The notes beneath the pieces were generated by a model. It was not told where the DNA came from, ran no database searches, and saw only the letters and a list, made by a program, of their open reading frames with translations. 37,891 nucleotides of DNA from NCBI GenBank assembly GCA_947259045.1, contig CAMYKZ010000068.1, positions 1 through 37,891 on the forward strand, written 5' to 3'. The DNA is from an uncultured Afifella sp. (lineage in GTDB: Bacteria; Pseudomonadota; Alphaproteobacteria; Rhizobiales; Afifellaceae). Both the position numbers and the translations under genes were made by a program. This document shows, piece after piece, positions 8,161 to 16,973 of this stretch. The first letter of the stretch is position 1, and the number at the start of each line of letters is the position of its first letter.

Positions 8161-8610
8161 ATGTACAAACACATCCTGATCCCCACCGACGGTTCGGAAC
8201 GCTCCGGCAAGGCCGTTGAACAGGGCATCGAACTGGCCAGGCAGTTGGGCGCGCGGGTGACATTCCTGACGGTGACCCGTGCGCTACATGCGCTTGCAGG
8301 CGAACCGGAAATGATCGGTGCGATGGATGTTGAGGCGCGGAAATATGTCCATCAGTTCATGACCGCCGACGCCCGGGCACGACTTGACGCGGCAATGGAG
8401 TTTGCCGACACGGCAGGAGTCAAAGCGGATATGGTGAGTGTCGAGCACGACCATATCTATCAGGCCGTCATCGAAACGGCAGACAGAAACGGATGCGATC
8501 TGATCCTGATGGCTTCGCACGGCCGCGGCGGCATATCCGCCGTCTTGTTGGGCAGCGAGACGGTCAAGGTGCTGACCCACAGCACCATACCGGTGCTGGT
8601 CTATCGCTGA
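8161..8610 (+). CDS. Universal stress protein, UspA family
   Basis: This 149-residue single-domain protein begins MYKHILIPTDGSERSGKAV and ends with the ATP-binding signature SHGRGGISAVLLGSETVKVL followed by STIPVLVYR. The G-x-x-G-x9-G-S pattern indicates an ATP-binding member of the family. Such proteins bind nucleotide and help cells survive starvation, oxygen limitation or other stress. As last gene of the plus-strand group after an FNR/FixK-type box it fits the low-oxygen regulons known from other alphaproteobacteria, where usp and hsp20 genes are often co-induced. It converges on ribH2 with a five-base gap. Confidence 0.93.
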   Translation: MYKHILIPTDGSERSGKAVEQGIELARQLGARVTFLTVTRALHALAGEPEMIGAMDVEARKYVHQFMTADARARLDAAMEFADTAGVKADMVSVEHDHIYQAVIETADRNGCDLILMASHGRGGISAVLLGSETVKVLTHSTIPVLVYR

Positions 8611-8615
8611 GGGGG

Positions 8616-9119
8616 TCAGACCGTCACTGTGTCGAGCCCTTTGATGCGGTTCAATGTCCCGACAATCTTCAGGCAGGCGCCTGCCGCCTCTTTGCCCTTG
8701 ACGACAAAGTGCCGGCGGAAGAAATCCGGATGCGGCCCGTGCTCCTGGAAATGATGCGGCGTGAGCACGGCGGACAGAACCGGGACGCCGGTTTCCAACT
8801 GAACCCTCATCAGCGCATCGACGACGGTCCCGGCCACGAAATCATGCCGGTAAATGCCGCCGTCGACGACAAAGCCTGCCGCGACGATAGCATCGTAACG
8901 GCCGGTTTCGGCCAGCTTTTTTGCCGGCAGCGGAATGTCGAAGGCACCCGGCGCATCGAAGATGTCGACCAGTTCGGGCACATGGCCCTGCTGTTTCAGT
9001 TCGGCCAGGAAGCCGGTCCGGCATTGATCGACAATATAGGCATGCCAGCGCGCCTGGATGAAGGCGATTCTGGGCGCTGCGGGATGTTCGGAAGAACCGG
9101 GATTAAAAGTCTGATTCAT
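8616..9119 (-). CDS. ribH2: 6,7-dimethyl-8-ribityllumazine synthase, type II
   Basis: It condenses 5-amino-6-ribitylaminouracil with 3,4-dihydroxy-2-butanone 4-phosphate, the penultimate step of riboflavin synthesis, in the cytoplasm. The 167 residues match the type II (RibH2) enzyme of Brucella and Mesorhizobium: IAFIQARWHAYIVDQ at the N-terminus, FDAPGAFDIPLPAKKLA, and GGIYRHDFVAG with the catalytic His92, then VLTPHHFQEH. The start at 9119 has GGAGA six to seven bases upstream; an in-frame GTG at 9176 lies in the riboswitch leader and is rejected. The gene is preceded by an FMN riboswitch, so it responds to flavin level. In Brucella RibH2 is likewise riboswitch-controlled. Confidence 0.95.
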   Translation of the reverse strand: MNQTFNPGSSEHPAAPRIAFIQARWHAYIVDQCRTGFLAELKQQGHVPELVDIFDAPGAFDIPLPAKKLAETGRYDAIVAAGFVVDGGIYRHDFVAGTVVDALMRVQLETGVPVLSAVLTPHHFQEHGPHPDFFRRHFVVKGKEAAGACLKIVGTLNRIKGLDTVTV

Positions 9120-9151
9120 GTCACTCTCCGTTTGACGTGAATCAGGGCGCG

Positions 9152-9218
9152 CAACCGGAAGACGCCGCCATTTCACATGAAACCCACGCTAAGAACCGTG
9201 GCGGCGGACTGCCGGTTG
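9152..9218 (-). promoter_or_regulatory. Riboswitch expression platform with alternative hairpins
   Basis: Two nested perfect arms (CAACCGG/CCGGTTG at 9212-9218 with 9152-9158, and CGCCGCCA/TGGCGGCG at 9199-9206 with 9163-9170) can form a long stem. A short hairpin CCACG/CGTGG (9197-9201 with 9184-9188) shares bases 9199-9201 with the inner arm, so the two are mutually exclusive. The outer arm also overlaps P1 of the aptamer by two bases. No T-run follows, so a translational or Rho-dependent switch is more likely than intrinsic termination. Confidence 0.55.
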
Positions 9219-9376
9219 TTCTCTACCATCCGGACTGTAACCGTCGGCTTCGGAATCACACCGAATCTGCTGACCTTTCCGCTCTTCACAATCTGATAAT
9301 GAAGATCGGAAAGCGCTCGCGGGCTTTCACATTTGTGATTACCGCCGGTGGGGACTTTCACCCCGCCCTGAGAACA
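9217..9376 (-). ncRNA. FMN riboswitch (RFN element) controlling ribH2
   Basis: Read on the minus strand, the leader carries the conserved RFN blocks in order: CAGGGCGGGGTGAAAGTCCC, CACCGGCGGTAAT, AAAGCCCGCGAGCG, GGTGTGATTCCGAAGCCGACGGT, AGTCCGGATGGTAGAGA. Stem P1 is formed by TGTTCTC (9370-9376) with GAGAACA (9217-9223). FMN binding to this aptamer lowers expression of riboflavin genes. Downstream, ribH2 begins about 100 bases away, leaving room for an expression platform (see the entry at 9152-9218). Confidence 0.96.
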
Positions 9377-9388
9377 CTTGCAAGGCGA

Positions 9389-9417
9389 CCTTTGCAAAAA
9401 GGCTGACCCGGTGTCAA
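9389..9417 (-). promoter_or_regulatory. Candidate ribH2 promoter
   Basis: A perfect -35 TTGACA lies on the minus strand (9412-9417). A weak -10 (CAAAGG, 9389-9394) follows after 17 bases, which would start transcription just ahead of the riboswitch 5' stem at 9376. The -10 match is poor, so only the -35 is convincing. Confidence 0.4.
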
Positions 9418-9435
9418 TCGGGCAATGCCACTGGA

Positions 9436-9894
9436 CTAAAGCGCAAGCTTCATCCCCTCATGGCTGGCCTTGAAGCCCAGTGCCTCATAAAAGCGGATCG
9501 CATCGGGGCGGGTCCTGTCTGAGGTCAGTTGCACCAGGCCGCAATCGCGCTCCCGGCAGCGCTCGATGGCCCATTCGAAAAACCGATTGCCAAGCCCCGT
9601 GCCGCGCTGGCCGGCGGCGATGCGCACACTTTCAATCTGGCCGCGCCACATGCCGGTGCGTGAAAGCCCCGGGACAAATGTCAGCTGCAGGCAGCCAACG
9701 ACCATGCTGCCATCCACCGCGACGGCCAGCAACTGGTTCCGATCCCGATCGATGGCGTCGAACGCCGCCCGGTAGCGCTCGTCGACCGGGTCGGATACGA
9801 TCTCGCGCGACGCGCCGAGGGTATCGTCAGCAAGCAATTTGACGATCCGGGAAAGGTCGGCCTCACCAGCCCGGCGAAACGTTATGTCAGCCAT
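9436..9894 (-). CDS. GNAT family N-acetyltransferase
   Basis: This 152-residue protein has the full GNAT fold. It begins MADITFRRAGEADLSRIVKLL, and the acetyl-CoA loop is IAAGQRGTGLGNRFFEWAI (Q/R-x-x-G-x-G/A). It ends with the conserved RPDAIRFYEALGFKASHEG segment, where Tyr is the likely general acid. The substrate is unknown. The start at 9894 follows family length; an in-frame ATG at 9930 would add 12 unlikely residues. It lies 53 bases downstream of the macrodomain gene on the same strand and may be co-transcribed with it. Confidence 0.9.
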   Translation of the reverse strand: MADITFRRAGEADLSRIVKLLADDTLGASREIVSDPVDERYRAAFDAIDRDRNQLLAVAVDGSMVVGCLQLTFVPGLSRTGMWRGQIESVRIAAGQRGTGLGNRFFEWAIERCRERDCGLVQLTSDRTRPDAIRFYEALGFKASHEGMKLAL

Positions 9895-9947
9895 GGCGGA
9901 TACGATAGAACAAGTCCCCGGCGGTGTCATGCCTGGGCGCAGCGCAC

Positions 9948-10529
9948 TCAGTTCCTGAGGCTTGCCGCCAGTTCGGCCAGGGCGGCCCTGTGCACATCTG
10001 CCGAACCTTCCGAAAAGCAGCAGAACGTCACCCGGTTGAGCGAACCGGCACCGGCTGCAACGAAATCGGCAACCGTGCCGACCGCAATCTTTGCCGCCGC
10101 GTCTGCCGGATAGGCATAAATGCCGGTGGAGATCGCCGGGAAGGCAATTGTCTCCAGGCCCCGTTCGGCAGCGATCTCAAGCGAGCGGCGATAACAGGCC
10201 GCAAGCAGCACCGGCTCACCGTTACCGCCGCCGTGCCAGACCGGACCGACCGTGTGAATGACGTGCTTCGACGGCAAGCGGTAGGCTTTGGTAATCTTGG
10301 CGCTTCCGGTCTTGCAGCCGCCCAACAGACGGCACTCAAAAACCAGATCCGGCCCGGCCGCGCGGTGGATCGCCCCGTCGACGCCGCCGCCGCCAAGCAA
10401 GGAGGAATTGGCGGCATTGACGATCGCATCGGCATCAAGTGTGGTGATGTCGGCAACGATAATGTCGAGACGGACAGTGTTGAGGGTGAGGGTTTCGATT
10501 GCTTTCGCCTCTCCGATCGACGATTTCAT
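9948..10529 (-). CDS. Macrodomain protein, probable ADP-ribose deacetylase (MacroD/YmdB type)
   Basis: This 193-residue single macrodomain binds ADP-ribose and in related proteins hydrolyses O-acetyl-ADP-ribose or mono-ADP-ribosyl esters. Visible signatures are [20 protein letters not shown], the catalytic loop [19 protein letters not shown] (residues about 42-60), HTVGPVW and [10 protein letters not shown], the diphosphate-binding loop. The start at 10529 is chosen because GGAAAG lies upstream and family members begin near here; a GTG at 10580 is an alternative that would add 17 residues right behind the patatin stop. It sits 56 bases after the broken patatin gene on the same strand. Confidence 0.92.
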   Translation of the reverse strand: MKSSIGEAKAIETLTLNTVRLDIIVADITTLDADAIVNAANSSLLGGGGVDGAIHRAAGPDLVFECRLLGGCKTGSAKITKAYRLPSKHVIHTVGPVWHGGGNGEPVLLAACYRRSLEIAAERGLETIAFPAISTGIYAYPADAAAKIAVGTVADFVAAGAGSLNRVTFCCFSEGSADVHRAALAELAASLRN

Positions 10530-10585
10530 ACCATCTTTCCGGTTTGGCAAGCCTGCGGCATTGATGTCCGGCAGTATCACGCCTC

Positions 10586-11729
10586 TCAGCCGGCGTCCGG
10601 CCCCTGGGCGCCCTGCCAGCCCATCTTCTCACGCAGTTTTTCCAGCGCCCGCTGCAGATGCGGTTTCGGCCCGCCCTTCGTGCCGGGTCCGTCGAGCCGG
10701 TAGGCGATCTCTTCTTCCAGCACCATACCGGGCTCTGTGCCGACCTTGTCGGATTCCATCTCCAGCCAGTCTTCCGCCGCCGCCTGGCCGATATCGCGCA
10801 AAAGCTGCAGAAACTCCCACTCGGTATTGAACTTCGAGGACGCTGAAAGCGGCATCAGGGCTTCGTCGGCGCCCACCCGGTGCATGCGGATCGCCATTGT
10901 CCAGCTTGCCCTCGTCGATCAGCCTTGTGACGAACTCGATGGCCCGGAATTCGCGCAGCAGCGAGGCGTTGAAGGTGATCTCGTCGAGCCGGCTGAGAAT
11001 CTCCCGCGCGGAGCGCGGCGTCTCCGCCCGCTCCACCGGGTTGATCTGGACCAGCAGAATATCTTCCGATTGCGTCGCGCTGTAGAACGGAAACAAAGCC
11101 GGGTTTCCCATGTAACCCCCGTCCCAATAAGGAATGCCGTCGATTTCAACGGCCTGGAACAGATGCGGCAGGCAGGCCGATGCCATAACCACGTCAGGGG
11201 TCATTTCCTGCGTTTCGAAAATCCGTACCTTGCCGTTCCAGACATTGGTTGCGGCAAGAAATATCTTGATTTCCGTACAATCGCGGACCCGTGCGAAACT
11301 GACTTCCTCTTTCAGAACGTCGAGCAGCGGATTGATGTTCAGCGGATTGAAATCATACGGTGACGAAAATCGCGAAATCACATCGAACAGGCGAAAGCCC
11401 GGCGATGAATCAAGCGACCAGTTGCCCATGAAGACATCCCAGGCCGTGCGCTGGATCGGGCTGAAGCGCCAGTTGCGGCCGATCGCGTGCCAGAAATCGT
11501 GCAGCTTTTCGCGTGCGCCGTCGGCGCCGGCTTTATGAAAGCCGTCGGCCAGGACAACGGCGTTCATCGCCCCGGCACTGGTGCCGGAAATGCCTTCGAT
11601 TTCAAAGCGGCCGTCTTCCAGCAATTTGTCCAGCACGCCCCATGTGAACGCGCCATGCGCGCCGCCGCCCTGCAAAGCGAGGTTGATCTTGCGCTGCTTC
11701 AGCGCTCCGTTTGCCGACTTTTTCGCCAT
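10586..11729 (-). pseudogene. Patatin-like phospholipase, frameshifted near its C-terminal third
   Basis: The N-terminal frame from ATG 11729 (SD GGAG) encodes a patatin serine hydrolase. It has oxyanion loop GGGAHGAF (21-28), nucleophile elbow GTSAGA with Ser51, and dyad Asp203 in WDGGYMGNP. After RLIDEGKLD (about residue 277) this frame turns into an arginine-rich non-protein stretch. The +1 frame continues the family with MAIRMHRVGADEALMPLSAS, then KFNTEWEFLQLLRDIGQAAAEDW, ending at a TGA at 10586-10588. A single-base indel around 10895-10910 explains this. The restored protein would be about 380 residues, normal for this proteobacterial family. Either a real mutation or an assembly error; the catalytic dyad lies before the break. 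Confidence 0.85.
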
Positions 11730-11851
11730 TACCCGTCTCCACACCAAAATTATTCTGTTCCGTTAAGCAAAGCCTAACGACGTTCCTAAACCGCGCCGTA
11801 AGCCGGATCGGCTAAACGGCCGGGCAGAGAAGATCTGCACAGGAACCTGCA

Positions 11852-12361
11852 ATGTATCTGTTCGATATGGCCCTTGCACTGGGCTGCATCTTTTTCGGCC
11901 TTGCCGTGCTGGCGCCGATTGTCCAGGCCCGCAGCCGCTATCAGCGTTACGTCACGACCGACGGCACCATCGTTGCGCCTGACATGGCGGAGCATATGCT
12001 GAGCAGCAACCCGGATGCTGATATCGATCTGCAATGGCTGTCGAGCGGTTGGCAGAACGAAGATGATCTGGCGGCAGACGGCTGGCGGGCGACCGATACG
12101 CAGGACCAGCCGGTTTACATGGCCATGCTCGGTTTTGGCGGCATTACGCTGCTTGCCAGCGCGATTGCGCTGCCGCTCGGGCTTGGCCGCGATGAACCCG
12201 CATTCGCCTATGTCACGTTCGCAGTCGCCGTGATTTTTGCCGGTTACGGCCTGTTTCGGCTTGGCATCAGCCTGCCGGACAAATTCACCGTCCAGCCGCT
12301 GAACCACGTCCACCTCATGCTGGCCGCCCTGGCCCTGATCGCCGGGATCCGGCTTTACTGA
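11852..12361 (+). CDS. Small integral membrane protein of unknown function
   Basis: This 169-residue protein has a hydrophobic N-terminal helix (MALALGCIFFGLAVLAPIV), then a polar loop of about 65 residues (RYQRYVTTDGTIVAPDMAEH...). Three further hydrophobic helices follow (YMAMLGFGGITLLASAIAL, YVTFAVAVIFAGYGLFRL, HLMLAALALIAGIRLY). No family motif is recognised. AGGAA lies about seven bases before the ATG. It stands alone, divergent from the patatin gene and converging on bdhA with a five-base gap. Confidence 0.7.
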   Translation: MYLFDMALALGCIFFGLAVLAPIVQARSRYQRYVTTDGTIVAPDMAEHMLSSNPDADIDLQWLSSGWQNEDDLAADGWRATDTQDQPVYMAMLGFGGITLLASAIALPLGLGRDEPAFAYVTFAVAVIFAGYGLFRLGISLPDKFTVQPLNHVHLMLAALALIAGIRLY

Positions 12362-12366
12362 CACGC

Positions 12367-13149
12367 TCAAAGTGCCGTCCAGCCGCCATCGACGGAAATG
12401 GTCGTACCGGTGATCTGCGAGGCATGGTCGGAGCACAGGAACAGGGCCGTCGCGCCCATTTCATCGACCGCCACAAACTGCTTTGTCGGCTGCCGCTCCA
12501 GCATCACGTCTCGGATCACCTGCTCGCGGTCCATATCGTGCGCCTTCATCTGGTCCTCGATCTGGCCTTCCACCAGCGGCGTCATGACATACCCCGGACA
12601 GATCGCGTTGCAGGTGACGCCGAATTCCGCCAGTTCCAGCGCCACGGTCTTGGTCAGGCCGACAAGGCCGTGTTTGGCCGACACATAGGCCGATTTGAAC
12701 GGCGAAGCGGTCAGCCCGTGCGCCGAGGCGATATTGACGATACGGCCCCAGCCGGCTTTTTTCATTCCAGGCACGGCGGTACGGATGGTGTGAAAAGACG
12801 ACGACAGGTTGATCGCCATGATCGCGTCCCACTTTTCCGGCGGAAAGGTCTCGATCGCCTCGACATGCTGGATGCCGGCATTGTTGACCAGCATCTGCAC
12901 CGGGCCGAGCTGTTCGGCGGCCTTTTCCACCAGCGCCACGCAGTCGGCGCCTTTGGACATATCGGCGCTGATGAAATTGACTTTGACGCCGTGATCGGCA
13001 GCCAGTTTTTCCGCCAGAGCATGATCTTCCGGCCGGTCGGTATAGGAATTCAGCGCCACATTTGCGCCAGCCTCGGCAAAAGCCTCGGCAATGCCCAGCC
13101 CGATGCCCGATGTCGAGCCGGTAACGATTGCAGTTTTGCCCTTCAGCAT
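12367..13149 (-). CDS. bdhA: 3-hydroxybutyrate dehydrogenase
   Basis: It oxidises D-3-hydroxybutyrate to acetoacetate with NAD+, the entry step for using polyhydroxybutyrate breakdown products. The 260 residues form a classical short-chain dehydrogenase. The nucleotide loop is TGSTSGIGLGIA (10-21), then NNAG (89-92), Ser142, Tyr155 and Lys159 in SAYVSAKHGLVGLTK, and the C-terminal QITGTTISVDGGWTA. The sequence around HVEAIETFPPEKWDAI and QPTKQFVAVDE is characteristic of bdhA rather than a generic SDR. The start at 13149 has GGAGG five bases upstream; the ATG at 13161 overlaps that SD and is rejected. The gene appears monocistronic. Confidence 0.95.
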   Translation of the reverse strand: MLKGKTAIVTGSTSGIGLGIAEAFAEAGANVALNSYTDRPEDHALAEKLAADHGVKVNFISADMSKGADCVALVEKAAEQLGPVQMLVNNAGIQHVEAIETFPPEKWDAIMAINLSSSFHTIRTAVPGMKKAGWGRIVNIASAHGLTASPFKSAYVSAKHGLVGLTKTVALELAEFGVTCNAICPGYVMTPLVEGQIEDQMKAHDMDREQVIRDVMLERQPTKQFVAVDEMGATALFLCSDHASQITGTTISVDGGWTAL

Positions 13150-13314
13150 GAAAGCCTCCATTTAATGAAATGCTGCGCCGCATATATTGCGTTGCAACAT
13201 AATAGGGATTGAATCAGGCAATGTCATGCGGCAAACACGCAGTTGTGAGATGCCGGCGCGCATCAGGATCAACGGCGGATCCCCAGTCGAAGCTATTCGG
13301 TTGAAACGTACAAT

Positions 13315-13342
13315 TTGACAATATTCGAATTTGGGGTAAAAC
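13315..13342 (+). promoter_or_regulatory. Candidate promoter of the gene at 13375
   Basis: A perfect -35 TTGACA (13315-13320), a 16-base spacer and TAAAAC (13337-13342, four of six -10 matches) lie about 33 bases before the start codon. The surrounding DNA is AT-rich, so chance matches are somewhat more likely. Confidence 0.45.
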
Positions 13343-13374
13343 AGGAACATTGAACGGTCTGAGCCGGAGTGAAC

Positions 13375-14118
13375 ATGAGCAAATTTCTGAAAAGCGCTCT
13401 CGTCTTTGCATGCCTTTTCGTCGCTGCAGTCGTTGGAAAGTATGTCTCGAACGCTTTATTTGATCGTTCGAATGTCTCCGAAGCTGCTCTGGAAGAGCAA
13501 CTGTTGTCGGAAGATATCAGATTATTTTCAGCTATAAAAAACAATTTCCCCGACGAATTTCGCGTTTTGATCTTGGAATTCGAAAAAATTATCGATGAGG
13601 GTGGGGACAGCGACAAGATAAGAGCAGAATCTGCACGGGAAACTATGAGAATACGGAAAAAATATGCTGGTAATGTTGCGTTATCGAGAGATGAAGACCT
13701 TGTGAAATTGATATTGATATCGAATGGAATACATCAAGAAATATATGATCAGGAAGGGTTTGAAACCTGCAACAAACTGGCAATCAACGGACCTGCGTCG
13801 ATCGGCAATATTATTCCGAAATATATTGAACAGTTTGACGAGCAGGCTGCTGTTTATATTGAGACTGTCGGCTATGCTGAGAAAAATCCGGCGCCCAATC
13901 CTGGCGACGCATCGGAAGATGATTGGGGACTGGTTGAAAATTTGATGGTCGAAAAAGGGACGCCGGACAATTACCTGAAGCTGATCGTTTATCCCGACCT
14001 GGAAGACCCGGAATTGTGCCCGGCTTTGATTGCCATGAACAACGCTTTGGTCGAGATACCGGGTGATGCAGGCCGGAGACTCAGGGTCGCCCTTGTGACA
14101 GTAATTGTTGGCAATTGA
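13375..14118 (+). CDS. Membrane-anchored or exported orphan protein, AT-rich gene
   Basis: This 247-residue protein begins with a signal-anchor helix (KSALVFACLFVAAVVGKYV) followed by a mostly helical, acidic periplasmic part. Two cysteines (FETCNKL and PELCPAL) could form a disulfide. No domain is recognised. The start at 13375 has GGAG six bases upstream. Base and codon use are clearly more AT-rich than in all neighbours (many ATA, TTA, AAA, AAT codons), which suggests recent horizontal acquisition or low expression. It lies between bdhA (divergent) and ispG. Function is unknown. Confidence 0.75.
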   Translation: MSKFLKSALVFACLFVAAVVGKYVSNALFDRSNVSEAALEEQLLSEDIRLFSAIKNNFPDEFRVLILEFEKIIDEGGDSDKIRAESARETMRIRKKYAGNVALSRDEDLVKLILISNGIHQEIYDQEGFETCNKLAINGPASIGNIIPKYIEQFDEQAAVYIETVGYAEKNPAPNPGDASEDDWGLVENLMVEKGTPDNYLKLIVYPDLEDPELCPALIAMNNALVEIPGDAGRRLRVALVTVIVGN

Positions 14119-14226
14119 GGCCGGAATCGGCGGCGTTGAATGGTGCGGATCAATCTGCCGGGCGCCCATGCCGCGTCCGTGCGGATTGACTTCCGCCGCG
14201 CCATTCGCCACCTGCAGGGGGTGGAT

Positions 14227-15543
14227 ATGCCAACAAGCCGGATCACAACGATGGATAATCAGTCGAAATCTGCCCGTGGTGTCGACGGGCCTGGCCTGAG
14301 CAACGTCGAAGGACCGGCGCCGCGCGGCAGGAAGGTTGCCGTCCGCGTCGGCCACGTCGCCGTCGGCGGCGATGCGCCGATTGTCGTCCAGTCGATGACC
14401 AATACCGATACCGGCGATATCGAGGCAACCGTCGCCCAGGTCGCGGCGCTGGCGAAAGCCGGATCGGAGCTTGTACGCATCACGGTCGACCGCGACGAGG
14501 CCGCCGCCGCCGTGCCGCATATCCGCGACCGGCTTGCCAGCCACGGCGTCGACGTGCCGCTGATCGGCGATTTTCACTATATCGGCCACACATTGCTGGC
14601 CGATCATCCGGCCTGTGCCGAGGCGCTCGACAAATACCGCATCAATCCAGGCAATGTCGGTTTCGGCGACAAGAAAGACCGGCAGTTCGGCGCCATTATC
14701 GAAACGGCGATAAAATATGACAAAGCGGTCCGCATCGGCGTCAATTGGGGCTCTCTCGACCAGGCGCTGCTGACGAAGCTGATGGACGACAATGCCGGCG
14801 CGGCAAATCCGCTCTCCGCCGCCGCCGTCACCCGCGAGGCGATGGTGCGTTCGGCGCTTCTGTCTGCTGCGACGGCGGAAGAGATCGGCCTTGGCCGCGA
14901 CCGGATTATCCTGTCGGCCAAGGTCTCGCAGGTTCAGGACCTGATCGCCGTCTACCGCATGCTGGCTGAGCGCTCCGATCATGCGCTGCATCTCGGCCTC
15001 ACGGAAGCCGGCATGGGCTCCAAGGGCATTGTCGCCTCTTCGGCGGCGATGGGTATCCTGCTGCAGGACGGCATCGGCGACACGGTGCGCGTCTCGCTGA
15101 CGCCGGAGCCCGGCGGCGACCGGACGCTTGAGGTCAAGGTGGCGCAGGAACTGTTGCAGACCATGGGTTTTCGGGCTTTCGTGCCCGTCGTCGCCGCCTG
15201 CCCCGGCTGCGGCCGCACCACCTCGACCCTTTTCCAGGAACTTGCGAAGAAGATCCAGGACGATCTGTCGGCAAACATGCCGGTCTGGCGGGAGAAATAT
15301 CCCGGTGTCGAAGCCCTGAAAGTCGCCGTCATGGGCTGCATCGTCAACGGCCCGGGCGAATCCAAACACGCCGATATCGGCATTTCCCTGCCCGGCACCG
15401 GCGAAAGCCCGGCAGCCCCCGTTTTCATCGACGGCAAAAAGGCCAAAACCCTGCGCGGGCCGAACCTGGCAGAGGATTTCCAGACGCTGGTCGGCGAATA
15501 TATCGAGCAGCGCTTCGGCGGCAAGGCCGATGCGGCGGAGTGA
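14227..15543 (+). CDS. ispG: 4-hydroxy-3-methylbut-2-en-1-yl diphosphate synthase, flavodoxin-dependent
   Basis: This [4Fe-4S] enzyme converts methylerythritol cyclodiphosphate to HMBPP, the penultimate step of the non-mevalonate isoprenoid pathway, in the cytoplasm. The 438-residue form contains [11 protein letters not shown] near the N-terminus, the TIM-barrel segment [15 protein letters not shown], and the cluster cysteines Cys325 and Cys328 (CPGCGRTT) and Cys371 ([10 protein letters not shown]). [10 protein letters not shown] is typical. Start choice: ATG 14227 has a G-rich SD (GGGGGTGG) just upstream; ATG 14251 is an alternative. The frame also runs back to 14140 without support. The glycosylase gene starts inside its last codons, so the two are translationally coupled. 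Confidence 0.96.
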   Translation: MPTSRITTMDNQSKSARGVDGPGLSNVEGPAPRGRKVAVRVGHVAVGGDAPIVVQSMTNTDTGDIEATVAQVAALAKAGSELVRITVDRDEAAAAVPHIRDRLASHGVDVPLIGDFHYIGHTLLADHPACAEALDKYRINPGNVGFGDKKDRQFGAIIETAIKYDKAVRIGVNWGSLDQALLTKLMDDNAGAANPLSAAAVTREAMVRSALLSAATAEEIGLGRDRIILSAKVSQVQDLIAVYRMLAERSDHALHLGLTEAGMGSKGIVASSAAMGILLQDGIGDTVRVSLTPEPGGDRTLEVKVAQELLQTMGFRAFVPVVAACPGCGRTTSTLFQELAKKIQDDLSANMPVWREKYPGVEALKVAVMGCIVNGPGESKHADIGISLPGTGESPAAPVFIDGKKAKTLRGPNLAEDFQTLVGEYIEQRFGGKADAAE

Positions 15544-16198
15544 TGCGACGCCTGTGGTGACCTTGCGCACGATCGACAGTAACGCCGATATCGCCGAAGG
15601 CCTCACCGCCCTTGCCGCCAGCGATCCGCGCTTGATCCCTGTCATCGAACAATCACGTCCGGTGCCGCTCCGGCGTTCAGAGGGCGGCTTTCCCGGTCTG
15701 GCGCAGATCATCGTCTCGCAGCAGATTTCCAAGGCCGCGGCTGCATCGATCTGGGAGCGCACGGTCGATCATTTGAAGACCATTTCGCCTGACGCCATGC
15801 TGGCGGCAAGCGATGAGGATTTTCGCGCCTGCGGGCTGTCGCGGCCAAAGATGCGGACGTTGCGCGCCATCGCCGAAGCCTGTGACGCGGACTTTGATCT
15901 TGACTGCCTGGCCGCCATGCCGGCCGATCAGGCGGTCGCGAAAATGACCGAACTGCATGGCGTCGGCCGCTGGACGGCGGAGGTCTATCTGCTGTTCTGC
16001 CTCGGCCATGCCGATATTTTTCCAGCCGGAGATCTGGCGCTGGTCGTTGCGGTCGGCGATGCCTTCGGCCACAAGTCGCGGCCCGACGAAAAGACCGTGC
16101 GCGCGATTGCCGAACAATGGTCGCCGTGGCGGGGAGTAGCGGCGCGATTGTTCTGGCGCTATTATGCGGTGACCCGCCGCGATGCGACACCCGCCTGA
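15530..16198 (+). CDS. DNA-3-methyladenine glycosylase II (AlkA-type, HhH-GPD)
   Basis: It removes alkylated purines from DNA, starting base-excision repair. The 222 residues hold [19 protein letters not shown], the helix-hairpin-helix [19 protein letters not shown] (142-160) and the catalytic Asp168 in IFPAGDLAL. The N-terminal TBP-like domain of E. coli AlkA is missing, as in the short bacterial and yeast MAG1-like forms. The ATG at 15530 overlaps ispG by 14 bases. GTGs at 15554 and 15557 are alternative starts that would trim the poorly conserved N-terminus. Family call is secure. Confidence 0.93.
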   Translation: MRRSDATPVVTLRTIDSNADIAEGLTALAASDPRLIPVIEQSRPVPLRRSEGGFPGLAQIIVSQQISKAAAASIWERTVDHLKTISPDAMLAASDEDFRACGLSRPKMRTLRAIAEACDADFDLDCLAAMPADQAVAKMTELHGVGRWTAEVYLLFCLGHADIFPAGDLALVVAVGDAFGHKSRPDEKTVRAIAEQWSPWRGVAARLFWRYYAVTRRDATPA

Positions 16199-16254
16199 CC
16201 CGAACATACGCCTGAATCGACCAAGCCCGAACCGAATAAGAAAGCCTCATCCTG

Positions 16255-16908
16255 ATGACAATGATTGACGGACCCCGCCTGCCGCCCGCCAGCGGCCGGG
16301 CGGCAAAAAGCCTGGTGGTTTTCCTGCACGGTTATGGCGCCGACGGCAACGACCTGATCGCGCTCGGCCGGGAATGGGCGGACGTTCTTCCCGATACCGC
16401 CTTTGTCGCGCCGCATGCGCCGGAGGCCTGCGGCATGGGCCCGTCCGGGCGGCAATGGTTCCCGCTCACCATGCGCGACCCGCATGAATATGCCCGTGGC
16501 GTTGACGCGGCACGACCGGAACTGGATGCCTTCCTCGATACGGAAATCGAGAAAGCCGGCGTCAGCGACACAAAAACCGCTCTGGTGGGCTTCAGCCAGG
16601 GCACCATGATGGCGCTGCATGCCGGCCTGTTGAGGGCCCGGCGGCTGGCCGGAATTCTGGGTTTTTCCGGGCTGCTCGCCGATCCGGAGGCGCTGAAAGC
16701 CGGGCCTGTCAGCCAAACGCCGGTGTTTCTCGTCCATGGCGATCAGGACGAGGTCATCCCGGTGCAGGCCCTGTTTGCAGCAAGCCAGGGCCTGTGTGCC
16801 GCCGAAATTCCCGTCGAATGGCATATTTCGCGCGGTGTCGGCCACGGCATTGCGCCGGACGGCCTGACAATGGGCGGCGAATTCCTCAATCGGCTGTTAA
16901 CGTCTTGA
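16255..16908 (+). CDS. Phospholipase/carboxylesterase family hydrolase
   Basis: This 217-residue alpha/beta hydrolase has no signal peptide and is probably cytoplasmic. LVVFLHGYGADGNDLI forms the oxyanion region, GFSQG carries the nucleophile Ser114, HGDQDEVIP the acid (Asp165) and GVGHGI the His197. Length and spacing match the bacterial carboxylesterase/phospholipase group (YpfH, acyl-protein thioesterase-like). Substrate is probably short acyl esters; the physiological target is unknown. It lies 56 bases after the glycosylase gene and may be read from the same transcript. Confidence 0.92.
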   Translation: MTMIDGPRLPPASGRAAKSLVVFLHGYGADGNDLIALGREWADVLPDTAFVAPHAPEACGMGPSGRQWFPLTMRDPHEYARGVDAARPELDAFLDTEIEKAGVSDTKTALVGFSQGTMMALHAGLLRARRLAGILGFSGLLADPEALKAGPVSQTPVFLVHGDQDEVIPVQALFAASQGLCAAEIPVEWHISRGVGHGIAPDGLTMGGEFLNRLLTS

Positions 16909-16973
16909 GCGATCCGGGTCTTTTCTGCTATCGGGAATACGCTATCTTCACAAGACCGGCATAAGGTCGGTAC

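Noticed and set aside
10529..10580. GTG at 10580 as start of the macrodomain gene
   Set aside because: It would add 17 residues not seen in the family; the ATG at 10529 has a better SD.
13187..13197. TTGC-GTT-GCAA palindrome before bdhA
   Set aside because: Arms are only four bases; a regulator of polyhydroxybutyrate genes could bind here, but the match to any site I know is too weak.
13681..15762. 693-residue open frame on the minus strand
   Set aside because: It is antisense to the AT-rich orphan, ispG and the glycosylase gene, and has no protein-family character.
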